Positions 10,166 to 29,499 of a stretch of DNA of 64,000 nt are shown here, one piece after another. Within the stretch, counting starts at the first letter, position 1. Each line of letters starts with the position of its first letter. This DNA is from Pagrus major. Taxonomy: Eukaryota; Chordata; Actinopteri; Spariformes; Sparidae. Below the pieces are notes generated by a model that had not been told where the DNA came from, ran no database searches, and saw nothing but the letters and a program-made list of their open reading frames with translations. Made by a program: the position numbers and the translations under genes. The stretch covers positions 11,799,381-11,863,380 of the forward strand of contig NC_133233.1 in assembly GCF_040436345.1 (NCBI RefSeq). Direction: 5' to 3'.

Positions 10166-12645
10166 ATGAGTGTCATGTCAGTCCCGTGTGTGAATATGGT
10201 GACAGTCTACATGTTGCTGAGTGTCTTCTTTGTTTCAGGTGAGCTGTTTGTTCACTCACTTTTATTTGGAGACATTGATTGTTTAAAGTTTAGACTTCTG
10301 TGAAATGATTTATACTGACATTGTTAACAGCATACATCATACTGTTGCTTTGTTTATCATTAACTTTCCACATAATGTTAATCATGAGTCTGGTTTACAG
10401 GTGCTTTGGCTGCTTGTCCTGAAGATTCAGACCTCTTCATTACTGCACCAAAGAAGATGGAAGCACTGAGTGGATCTTGTTTGCAAATCCCATGTAACTT
10501 TAGGCCTAAAACAGAACAAGAGTTTGACAGCAGCAGAGAAATCTTTGGAGTGTGGTATAAGAGTAGTCCCTACAAACAAAACAATGTGATTTTCCACAGT
10601 AACAAGAGAGATAACATCTATCCAATGAAGATAACTGGAAACCTGAGTGAGAAAAACTGCACCACTTTATTTTCCAGTTTAATCACAAGTTACACAAAGA
10701 CATACTACTTCAGTATTGAGAACAAACCATTCAAGGCAACAGCTATTTGTGATCCTCTTCAAATAACAGTTGAAGGTAAGAGAGTTTTGTTTCTGTCAGT
10801 CAGTCTATAATGTTATTGTTTAGAATAAAAAGACTTTCTTCACTTTGCAGTGAATTTAAGTTTTGATTGAATTTGACATCAAAGTTACTAAAAGCAGAGC
10901 AAACTTATTTGTACTTTATGCAGTTTCAATGAAGAAGTATGAGATTCTGTGTCAGCTGTGTTTGGTAATGTGTGTTTTTTTTGTAATTTCTGCTTTATTC
11001 TTCAGTGTAAAATATGTGTCCGATTTGAACCCACAGATTCTCCTCGTCACCCCACAATTGAGATCTCAGGTGATCTGAAGGAGAAGGAGTCTGTCACTAT
11101 AACCTGCTCAGCTTTCACTCCCTGTCCACACTCCCCTCCTAAACTCACCTGGAATCTCCAACAAGACTCTCACAACAAAATAGAGGAAAACACAGATGGG
11201 ACCTTCACAACTAAAATCCAGGAGACCATCACTCTGTCAGACCAACATGATGGATACAACATCAGCTGTTCTGCCACATATCCTGTGAATGAAGGACAAG
11301 ATGTCAAGACAGCAGAGGAGACAAAGACTCTCAGTGTTTCATGTAAGACAACCAGAGTTTGTTATTGGATCCTGTCAGCACATGATAAAAATAAAGGATC
11401 TTATTCAGGCTCTCATGTTACTCTCATATCTCACATCTCTGTCACATTTTCCTCAGATGCTCCTAAAGACACCTCAGTGTCCATCAGTGCATCAGCAGGT
11501 AGCTGGGTGAACCTGACCTGCTCCAGCAGAGCCAAGCCTCCCGTCAGCAGCTTCACCTGGTTCAGGAACAGTACAGATGGACTTATGTTGGTGTCTGAAG
11601 GACACTTTTACAGCTTTAATATGATAGATGGAGGAGATTATTACTGTGTGGCCACAAATGATCTCGGGAGTCAGATGTCATTGTGGATGAATAGTTCAGG
11701 TAAATGTAGAACTGAAATGAATCTGCTAATTTTTATATAAAAAAATCTTCCTTTTTTCATCTTTTCTGCTTCTGGATGGCTTGTTTGTTTGTTTTAGTAT
11801 CCTAAAAATCACTTTTTTACTGCTTTCTTTATGAAATGATTGTAGAGTAATAAACTCTTACATGGAGAGAAAAGAAGTGCTCAGCATCTTGTGGTGGCTG
11901 GAGAGCATTTATTGTTGAATACAGTTTGTTCTGTTAATGAAATTCAGCTTTGTGAGAACTCAGTCATGGAAAGATGCTCTGAAAACATTTCAGCTGAGTC
12001 AGTTTGACTCTCAGTGTTTCATGTTAGACATTTTATTTTGGTTAATGAAGTGCTGAATGTCGTGTTTTATGATGTACAAGTTTACATTTGAGGTTAACAG
12101 AAGGAATTAAAGTTCAGGATGTTTTAGAGCCGTAACATTTTCCATTAAGGAGAAGGTGACCGTGCTGTCTTGTTACAGATGATCCAGAGTTTGGGCTTTC
12201 TGTCTACGTTACAGTGAAGATCCTGGGAGTCATAATGCTCTGCAGTACAATCGTCATCTTTGAGTGGTGAGACCAACTTTTCTATGATGTGATCATTTCC
12301 AGCTACAGACTTATTGTTCTCTTTAAAATGTTTCACTTGTATTCATGTTTATTTATTCCATCTCCTTTTCTTTCAGGTGGTTCAGATCAAGATGCTGCAA
12401 CAAACCAGTGAAGGTAAGCTACTAGATGAGGACAGGTACATTATTCTGTCAACAGTAAACTGTCTTCATTTCATTAAGGAGAGCTAATCTCACTTTATAT
12501 TAGACTTTGATTTACCAAGACAAGCTCAAGGTGCTGCTGGCATTTCTCTTTCAGCTGCATTAAACTCACTGCAGAGCACCAACACCTCTCTCTCTCTCTC
12601 TCTCCGTCTCTTTCTCTCTATCTCTCTCTCTCTCTCTGTCTGTCT

Positions 12646-12683
<38 letters not shown>

Positions 12684-15600
12684 GAGTGCATGCTGAGTGG
12701 AAGACGGTGAGAGCGGGTGCGCATTTCAGCGAGCGAGTGTGTGTTTCTATCTTTTGTATGTTTGTGTGTTAGATTTATTACTGCAGTTGTATTTTGTGCT
12801 GTAGTTTAAAGCGGTTCGGTTCCGGAGTGGTAACGACCGGCCTCGGCTGGAAGTTATGCCGACTCATGGAGTCAGAGGCGCGGGGCTGGAGAAGCTCACA
12901 CGCCGACACGGAGTTGAACTCTCTCCGACTGTTAATTGCTCTGTGGAGGATTGCAGTTTAGCAATCGGAAAAATGGTCGGCTATGACGGTAGGTCCGCAT
13001 CTAGGATGAACAATGGAGTCGTCATCTTCTGGACAGTATTGATAAAGTGAGCATGGTTGTTGAGCGAGGTGTAGTGAACACACACAGAGTTCACAGCAGG
13101 AGGACACACAGAGCACACAACAGACTGAAACTGAGCATCAAGGGGCTGTTGGTTCAGGTTCTGTTGGTTCACAGGCTGTTGGTTCAGGTTCTGATGGTTC
13201 ACAGGCTGTTGGTTCAGGTTCTGATGGTTCACAGGCTGTTGGTTCAGGTTCTGTTGGTTCACAGGCTGTTGGTTCAGGTTCTGATGGTTCACAGGCTGGT
13301 GGTTCAGGTTCTGATGGTTCACAGGCTGGTGGTTCAGGTTCTGATGGTTCACAGGCTGCTGGTTCAGGTTCTGTTGGTTCACAGGCTGTTGGTTCAGGTT
13401 CTGATGGTTCACAGGCTGGTGGTTCAGGTTCTGATGGTTCACAGGCTGTTGGTTCAGGTTCTGATGGTTCACAGGCTGCTAGTTCAGGTTCTGATGGTTC
13501 ACAGGCTGGTGGTTCAGGTTCTGATGGTTCACAGGCTGCTGGTTCAGGTGTTGTCGGCCCAGTTTTTGATGATCGTGGTGCTGCTGATCCAGATGCTGCT
13601 GATCTGGGTTCTGTTAATTCAGGTACAGCTGGTCCGTTTTCTGTTGGTTCAGGTGCTGTTGTGGAGGTGATTGATCAGTCACACACTGACAGTATTAACA
13701 GCGACACAGTCGACACACAGACTGAAACAAAGAAGGCAGTGTTCTCCAGAAGAGGAAGGTGAGATGTTGATTGATGAAAACTCCTTTAAAGACAACATGA
13801 AGAGGAAAGTGAGCAGTGACGTGTGTCAGTCTTCTGGTAAAGTGAAGAAAGCGTCTCTTCAGAGTGAGTGTCTGCAGTCAGGTGAGAGTGAAGATGATGA
13901 TGAGGAGAGTGATGTGGAGTCTGTAGCTTCCTCACAGACGCGGGCTCACAACAGGAGTGGTTACTCTTTAATGAGTATAAACAAGATCCTGCAGAACACT
14001 AAGGGAGCCAGAAATGTTCAAGTTGAGGAAGTGTTCCCTGATTTACAGCTCTTCCTTGATTCAGTGAAGGCTTTTGGGAGAGGTCCTGGAGCTCTGGCGG
14101 AGAAAGCTTTCACTGACCATGAGACTTACCGTCTAAAGAAACTGGTTCAAAAGGTCAAAAAGCAGTTAGATGATGATGAATAAGTCAAATAGATATTCCT
14201 TCTTTTCCCTGCTTTGTTCACTTGTTTTTGGTTTACAACTTTTTTTCTATGCTATGGGAGACATACGAATATAGGCAGCTTGAATTTAAATGGAGCAAGA
14301 GATGATGGGAAAAGAGCTTCTCTTTTCAAGCTGTGTTCTCTCAAAAAGCTGGATGTTATTTTGGTACAAGAGACACACATTACTCCTGATAACGAGACTG
14401 ACTGGAGGACAGGAGTGGACTGGTGAAACCTTTTTAAGTCACAAAACCAGTAACAGTTGTGGGGTTGGAATTCTTTTTTCCCCGGGTTAGGTCCCGCTTT
14501 CAGAATGTAGCCCAGATGGATGTTTCATCACACTTCTTCTTTGGTCTGGAGCGTAAGAATGGACAGAAGAGGTTCATTCACAGTTTAAGGTCTGACACTG
14601 GGCCGGTGCTGACTGATCACACTGCAATCTGCAAAAACATGCTGTCAACTTTTACAGTGACCTGTTTAAATGTGAGCACAGAGAGGAGCAGGCAGTGTCT
14701 CAGAGCTTCTGTACTGGTCTGTCTCAGGTTGAGCAGCAGAGTAATGTAGAGTTGGAAGCAGCTCTCTCCTCTGATGAGCTCTGTGCTGCTCTGCAGAGCA
14801 TGCAGAGTGGGAAAGCTCCTGGAATAGACGGTCCACCTGTTGACTTTTATAAGTCTTTCTGGTCAGTGGTAGGGGGGATCTGCTGGCAGTACTGAGTGAC
14901 AGTCTCACCAGAGGGCATCTGCCACTGAGCTGCAGGAGGGCAGTCCTTACTTTACTGCCTAAGAAAGGTGACCTGCAGTTCATCAAAAACTGGAGGCATG
15001 TGTCACTGCTCTGCTCTCTTATGGCTCACGTTGAGTTCCTTTGGTTTTAGTCCTGGTTTTATTGATAAAGTTAGGGTTTTATATTGTGACATTCAGAGCA
15101 TCCTGAAAATTAATGGTGGTTTGAGCACCCCTTTTCAGGTTCAAAGGGGAATTAGACAAGGCTGCAGTCTCTCTGGCATGTTATACTCTTTAGCAATCGA
15201 GCCTTTGTTGCACAAACTTAGAGCTGACCTTCAGGGGCTGACTATTCCAGGTTGTAATGCACCTTTAAAATTGTTAGCCTATGCAGATGATGTGGTCATC
15301 CTGGTGGACAGCCAGCAGGATACTGATGCATTGGTAAGAGATGTCGTCCAGTTCGGCTCAATATCCCCAGCCAGTCAACTGGGACAAAAGTGAAGCTCTC
15401 AGTGTTGGTGGACTGGAGAAGAAGCTCAGTGTGCCTGGGGGGGTGATTTGGAAGACGGAGGGGCTGAAATACTTAGGAGTGATCCTTTGTTTGTTCTTAA
15501 TAACTGGGAGAATGTTCTTGAAAAAGTTAAAGGTCGTTTAGTAAGTCGGAGGTGGATTAAAACCAAAATGTCCTACAGAGGTCGAGTGCTCATCACTAAC

Positions 15601-16623
15601 AATTTAGTATCGTCCACTTTATGGCATCGCCTGTCATGTGTTGACCCCCCACCTGACCTGCTGTCAAAGATCCAGGCTCTTCTTGTTGACTTCTTCTGGG
15701 ACAGACTGCACTGGGGGCCTCAGAGTGTGCTGTATCTGCCGAGGAATGACGGAGGACAGGGCTTGATCCACCTGAGCAGCAGGGGGGCTACCTGCCGTTT
15801 CCAGTTCTTACAAAGGTTTCTGTGTGGTCCTGCTGAACAGACCTTTGTTTCTGATGGACTTAAAGCAGCCGAACATCAAGGAATTACCTGATTTTTATCG
15901 TGGACTGTTTAAGGTGTGGAGCTTGTTAAAGAAGAAGAGGCTGGGACACTATAACTCAGTGTACTGGCTGCTCCAAGAACCAGTAATCTATGGGACCCGT
16001 TTCAGTCCAGGCTGTCAGGTGGGGTCGACTCTGCACAGGCAGTTCTGTATGTCTAAAGTGGTGACTCTGGGACGTGTAGTTCAGCTCGCAGGTGCAAACA
16101 TGGACAATGCAGCTCCTCTTGCCTGCCGCTTACAGATGAAATCAACTCAGGGTTTTACGCGGGATCGTGGCTGTGAATGTGTTTGTCTCTGTCATTAATC
16201 TGATGTAAGTCATGTCTGTCCGTTTTGCACTCATCTTGAGACTGTTTTTCATTGTTTCATGGAGTGTTGTCGACTGCTGCTTCTGTTTACAGTGTTGGAA
16301 CACGTTTTCGGACTATTTGGGGACGTTTTTTCGAAACATATGTTCATTCTGGGCTACAGGTACTCTCAGAAAAATAAAGACAAGTGCCAGCTTTTTAATT
16401 TCATTGTGGGGAGAGCAAAGATGGCTGTGTATCCGAGCAGAAGAAACAGAATGGAGAAAGCTGTAGATGATGATGCTGTTCTTGTGTTTGTTAAAATGTT
16501 AAAAGCCCGTTTAAAAATAGATTTTAAAGTATTGTTAAAATTCAAATTCTCTCTGTCTCTCCCTGTCTCTCTGTTGTTTCATCTCCACAGGAAGCAGAGA
16601 CACAGACTATGTTGACAGAGTGA
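10166..16623 (+). CDS. Siglec/CD22-like immunoglobulin-superfamily receptor, gene B (tail exon uncertain)
   Basis: Paralogue of gene A with the same layout. Exons 10166-10238, 10401-10775, 11037-11342, 11457-11699, 12179-12266 and 12377-12413 are intact and in phase. The V domain differs from A in a cluster of residues; the expected sialic-acid-binding arginine is serine (YYFSIEN, AGT at 10712-10714). The membrane exon starts with three extra residues (DDP) encoded by ATGATCCAG. The final intron is enlarged by a LINE at about 12680-16547. The only matching 3' exon is a divergent one at 16591. Read in phase it gives EAETQTMLTE and TGA at 16621-16623, without tyrosine. The predicted protein is 384 residues. 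Six exons are secure; use of the last is inferred. Confidence 0.7.
12585..12679 (+). repeat. (CT)n microsatellite, 5' flank of the LINE insertion
   Basis: Third copy of the intron CT tract, with TT, TA and GT interruptions. It runs directly into GTCGGAGTGCATGC, where receptor homology stops. CT-rich sequence resumes at about 16548, so the tract was split by the insertion. Confidence 0.85.
12856..14183 (+). pseudogene. Tx1-type LINE ORF1, frameshifted and internally deleted
   Basis: Three frames carry successive parts. Frame one, from the ATG at 12856, has MPTHGVRGAGLEKLTRRHG through SASRMNNGVVIF and ends after a one-base shift near 13026. A second frame, open from 13064 to TGA at 13760-13762, continues with a 10-residue tandem repeat region and ends KKAVFSRRGR. 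A third frame continues with EGEMLIDENSFKDNMKRKV to a lysine/aspartate-rich end at TAA 14181-14183. The RRM-like and zinc-knuckle middle part usual in such ORF1 proteins is missing, apparently where the minisatellite lies. Not expected to make an intact protein. Confidence 0.7.
13151..13540 (+). repeat. 30-bp minisatellite, 13 units, in frame within LINE ORF1
   Basis: Thirteen exact-length 30-bp units, GGTTCAGGTT CTGATGGTTC ACAGGCTGTT in type, with scattered substitutions and a partial unit after 13540. In the ORF1 frame each unit encodes GSGSDGSQAV or a close variant. The array keeps that frame open throughout. Frames in the other phases are shadows of the repeat. Confidence 0.95.
14214..16520 (+). 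pseudogene. Tx1-type LINE ORF2 (endonuclease and reverse transcriptase), degenerate
   Basis: Successive fragments in shifting frames. 14268-14430 has the start of an apurinic-like endonuclease (SLNLNGARDDGKR, VILVQETHITPDNE). A large deletion near 14490 removes most of the rest of that domain. 14500-14600 has RSRFQNVAQMDVSSHFFFG. 14700-14880 has the reverse transcriptase lead-in with GKAPGIDG. 15100-15330 has the catalytic part including RQGCSLSGMLYSLA and the YADD box. 15385 has NWDKSEAL. 15450-16198 and 16259-16520 carry the C-terminal region (FILGYRYSQKNKDKC, NRMEKAVDDDAVLVF). Several frameshifts separate these, so no functional enzyme is encoded. Confidence 0.8.
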
Positions 16624-17700
16624 TTGGGATTCAAGTGCCATGAAGGAGAAGAATAAGACACTTTTCACTTTTCTGTTTTGTTCTTCTTTGCCTCAATGGT
16701 ATTTTCTTTGTATATAAAATATTGTATTCTTAATGAGAAATAAGGACAATTTGAAACACAACATGAAAGTGTGAAAGATTTTTTTTTTTTTTTTTAATGT
16801 CTCCTGCTTACAATGCTAACAATAAATCTTATTAATGATCAAATGTGTTCTAACTGGTAACTACATCCAGGGCTGTAGCTGTCACAGAAGACACTGAGGT
16901 CATGTCCTCAGTGTTTTTATGTCAAAATGTGGTGTTTGGAGTCCTCTGAAGATCAGTTTACCTTCTGTAACTAAATACTATGATTTTATCATGGTCTGAT
17001 CTTTATTTTTAATAATGAAGAGACGAGGGTGCTTGTCACGAATTCCTCAAGTATCCAAGACTGATATAATAATTACAGCTATTCTAAATGATCATCTGTT
17101 TGTCAGGAATAGAATATTTGATCTGGAATAATTGGAGTATTGTTTCTGTATCAATCAGTGCTGTTTTTAAGTTGTTATGTTTCTCTGTGCTGCACGAATG
17201 ACTTTAATAAAATATGAATTTCTGGCACTGAGTCTCTGTCTCAGCTCTGATTAGCAGTGACTGTACGGCTGAATGTCTTTGCACAGCTACTACTGACAAT
17301 TTCTCACACCTTAATTCATCGCTGGTGGCCATTATCACAAACAAGGAAGTGCTGTGTCATGTAAGGCTCCCAGACAAAAGACAACTGTCATATCATTAAT
17401 TGTATTAATCTTATAGAATCAGTCATATAGAGAAAGTCTTCTCTTGTGTATGTTCCTTTAGTGATGTTATGAATAATCCCTCATTCATGTTACTGTTATG
17501 AAGCAGTGCAGCCTGCAGTTTGTTCCCTGTTGTAATGTCTCCATCTTGTGGTTCAGGTCCAGTCCCTGTCTGTGTTGATGTGACCACACTGCTGAAAAAC
17601 TAATCTCACCAGCCGCATTATTAACATTGTCAAGAGGACTGCTTCCTGGCCAGGCAACATGGTAATGTCTATTTAATGTATGACTGACAATCATCCCCTA
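16548..17700 (+). repeat. Diverged copy of the receptor 3' exon, 3' UTR and downstream DNA
   Basis: CT-rich tract, acceptor CCACAG at 16590, then a tail exon alignable to those at 314 and 6534 (GACTATGTT, GGGATTCAAGTGCCATGAAGGAG). From about 17100 to 17290 it again matches 541-715 (for example ATGTTTCTCTGTGCTGCA and CTCTGATTAGCAGTGA). Identity is much lower than between units 1 and 2, so this is an older unit end. In the frame dictated by gene B the exon stops after ten codons. A DYVDRV reading exists in another frame, apparently displaced by an 8-bp insertion. Confidence 0.65.
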
Positions 17701-17712
17701 CCTTTAATTTGT

Positions 17713-17750
17713 CTTCTTTCTTTCTTTCTTTCTTTCTTTCTTAACAGTAT
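17713..17750 (+). repeat. (CTTT)n microsatellite
   Basis: About nine tetranucleotide units, directly after the end of recognisable receptor-array homology. Confidence 0.95.
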
Positions 17751-18800
17751 CAAGAGTTTAAAAAAAAAATGATGAAAATCTATTTTACTTTGGTTTGAAA
17801 TGACAAAAGTCAAAAGATTAAAAACATTCAAACAATTCGAAAAACGTTTAGCAAGCTAACTAAACTGCCATCTAGTTAAGCTAGTTAGCTAACAAACATT
17901 TACCTTCCTATGTTAATGTATGCCAGCTTACATTAACACCTACTGTTAACTCGTGCTAACGTCTCCCACGTTAACAGCAGTTGCTAATGATATTATGGGA
18001 TATATTTATATAACAGTTGACCGTATTTGTTGCTTTTATAATTAACCTGCGTCCTCTTTCTCTCCGTGTGTTGGGGGCAGGTCAGCGTTTAGCAAAACAT
18101 GGCAGAGAAAAGGAAATGGTGGACATAGGGACATTTTGGAGGGCTTCAAAGTACCGTGTAAGTACCTGTAATATTAAAATACTAGTTGGTAAAGATTTCA
18201 TAGAAAATGAAGGGCTAATGTTCAAATAACCTTATACGTGAAGCTGATAGTCTCACCATGCAGTTGAAGTGTGTTTTGGGGTACCTATATGTCCTCAAAG
18301 GGATTAATTCATATATATTTAAGCTACTATTAATGGCTGTGTCTGTTACATACATCTATATGCTATGGATATTATTGATGTCCCTCCATAAAATACTCTA
18401 TGTTTGTGGTCCCCCATTATTGTAATTGCGAAATCATTATCAGCTCTATGTTAGTTTGTCATTATGAGTGAACGTTTTCACAGCCTGTCTTTAAAGCTTG
18501 ATCTTGGCTTTGACCGGCTCTTAGTGTATTTTTGCAGTCGTATTCTGTTTTACATGATTTGGAATACTAGTGGTTTTTAATGACGAACGATCAATTCGAC
18601 AAAACATAATCTAATATTAGGTTGTCAAATTATGTAAAACTGTTGTGTACATGGAGGAGGAATATGAAGACTCCTCACTGCGTCTTTTTGTTCGTGCCTG
18701 AAAGCACTGAATTCTCCAAGCAGTGCCTTTTACAAAACAGTGAAGTTGTGGAAAAGACTAAACAGGACACAGAGATGTAGATTTTTGATATGCTTCATTC
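17751..18800. other. Intergenic, receptor array to myosin; no gene recognised
   Basis: A+T-rich, without a convincing exon. Near 18090 an ATG starts MAEKRKW and then stops, and a GTAAGT occurs at 18159. This could be a non-coding exon or a relic of a mobile gene, but nothing identifies it. Confidence 0.4.
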
Positions 18801-18806
18801 TTTATT
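18801..18806 (-). terminator. Poly(A) signal AATAAA of the myosin gene
   Basis: TTTATT on the plus strand is AATAAA on the coding strand, 63 bases past the stop codon. It implies a very short 3' UTR, common for myosin heavy chain genes. Confidence 0.7.
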
Positions 18807-18868
18807 ATGGTGAGTTATAGTTTTAAGGCACTTTAATGCAGAGTCCTCGAAGGTTCCAGCTGAGAGCT

Positions 18869-28907
<10,039 letters not shown>

Positions 28908-29208
28908 CTTGGGACCTGTGCAGTACAAATGATGACTTCACATAGACTTTACATTTGTACAAAACAAGAGTTATTTATTAAATATTTGTCTAAATGCACA
29001 CTGAAACAATTTGAAAAATAATAATATAGGGTTAGATAAAGATCACTATTATTGTTTTACCTGTGTTTTACCCCCTTTTGCAAGATGATTTGTTATATCT
29101 GCTGCAAATTATACAGAAGAAAAAAACATTTAGAATCCTAAGAGTTGAACAAAGAAGATGTCATGAAGGATATAATTGTCTATTAAAAATCTCTTCCACA
29201 ATACTCAC

Positions 29209-29232
29209 CCTCACTCTGTGGCTGTCTGGTTG
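29209..29232 (-). other. Myosin 5' non-coding exon (putative)
   Basis: On the minus strand AGACAGCCACAGAGTGAGG is followed by donor GTGAGTATTG (29208-29203). The matching acceptor is 28917-28916, eight bases before the start codon. The 5' limit is estimated from the TATA box. Confidence 0.55.
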
Positions 29233-29254
29233 CTTGCCTCCTGCTCTCAGTCTT

Positions 29255-29264
29255 CTTTATAAAG
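29255..29264 (-). promoter_or_regulatory. TATA box of the myosin promoter
   Basis: CTTTATAAAG, symmetrical in both strands, about 25-30 bp before the inferred transcription start and 50 bp before the donor of the non-coding exon. Strong TATA boxes are usual for sarcomeric myosin genes. Confidence 0.7.
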
Positions 29265-29483
29265 GCTGCAGTCCAACCATGAGTGGCAGAGAAATTAATT
29301 ATTCAGATCTTCCATCAGATGATCTAGATATCAAGGCTGGAGGTGTTCACCTATTTGACTTATAAGGCTCGTAACCATTTGTTCTCACGCGCCCAATATG
29401 GAGAACCTGCTGGTGTGATGACATCAGGTCAGCAATGGTAAATTTCACAGCCGTTGTTCTATTTTAGCCCCCCACCCTTCATA

Positions 29484-29493
29484 TTATTTTTAA
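29484..29493. promoter_or_regulatory. MEF2-type A/T-rich site upstream of myosin
   Basis: TTATTTTTAA fits the YTA(W)4TAR consensus, about 230 bp upstream of the TATA box, next to a C-rich CACCC-type run at 29467-29476. Such pairs occur in slow and cardiac muscle promoters. Activity is inferred. Confidence 0.4.
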
Positions 29494-29499
29494 AGTTTC

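Larger units (their letters stand above)
6227..12377 (+). repeat. Tandem duplication unit 2 of the receptor array (about 6.15 kb)
   Basis: Second copy of the unit starting at 1. Most features are offset by exactly 6142 bp (for example exon 4 at 5315 and 11457). It lacks the 1271-1347 segment and carries ATGATCCAG at 12179-12187, which unit 1 lacks at 6037. A third copy begins at 12378 but is identical only to about 12600, where a LINE insertion and then divergent sequence take over. Confidence 0.92.
12680..16547 (+). mobile_element. Tx1-clade non-LTR retrotransposon (LINE), decayed, inserted in (CT)n
   Basis: About 3.9 kb in the same orientation as gene B, with CT repeat on both sides. Order: a G+C-rich 5' UTR, ORF1 remnants (12856-14183), ORF2 remnants with endonuclease start, reverse transcriptase and C-terminal region (about 14250-16520), and a short 3' end. 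Both ORFs carry frameshifts, stops and internal deletions; full-length relatives are longer, roughly 6 kb from memory. Protein features match the Tx1/L1-Tx1 clade of fish LINEs. Some Tx1 families (Kibi, Koshi, as I recall) target microsatellites, and a TC-specific family fits this site. It cannot move on its own. Confidence 0.8.

Noticed and set aside
13047-13670. A 207-codon plus-strand frame rich in VLLVHRLLVQ repeats, and a minus-strand frame of NHQNLNQQPV repeats
   Set aside because: Both are other-frame readings of the 30-bp minisatellite. The frame encoding GSGSDGSQAV joins recognisable ORF1 parts and is the biological one.
18017-18229. Possible small gene at 18.0-18.2 kb
   Set aside because: A 70-codon frame without similarity to anything I know; the nearby ATG with MAEKRKW stops after eight codons. 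Left as intergenic.
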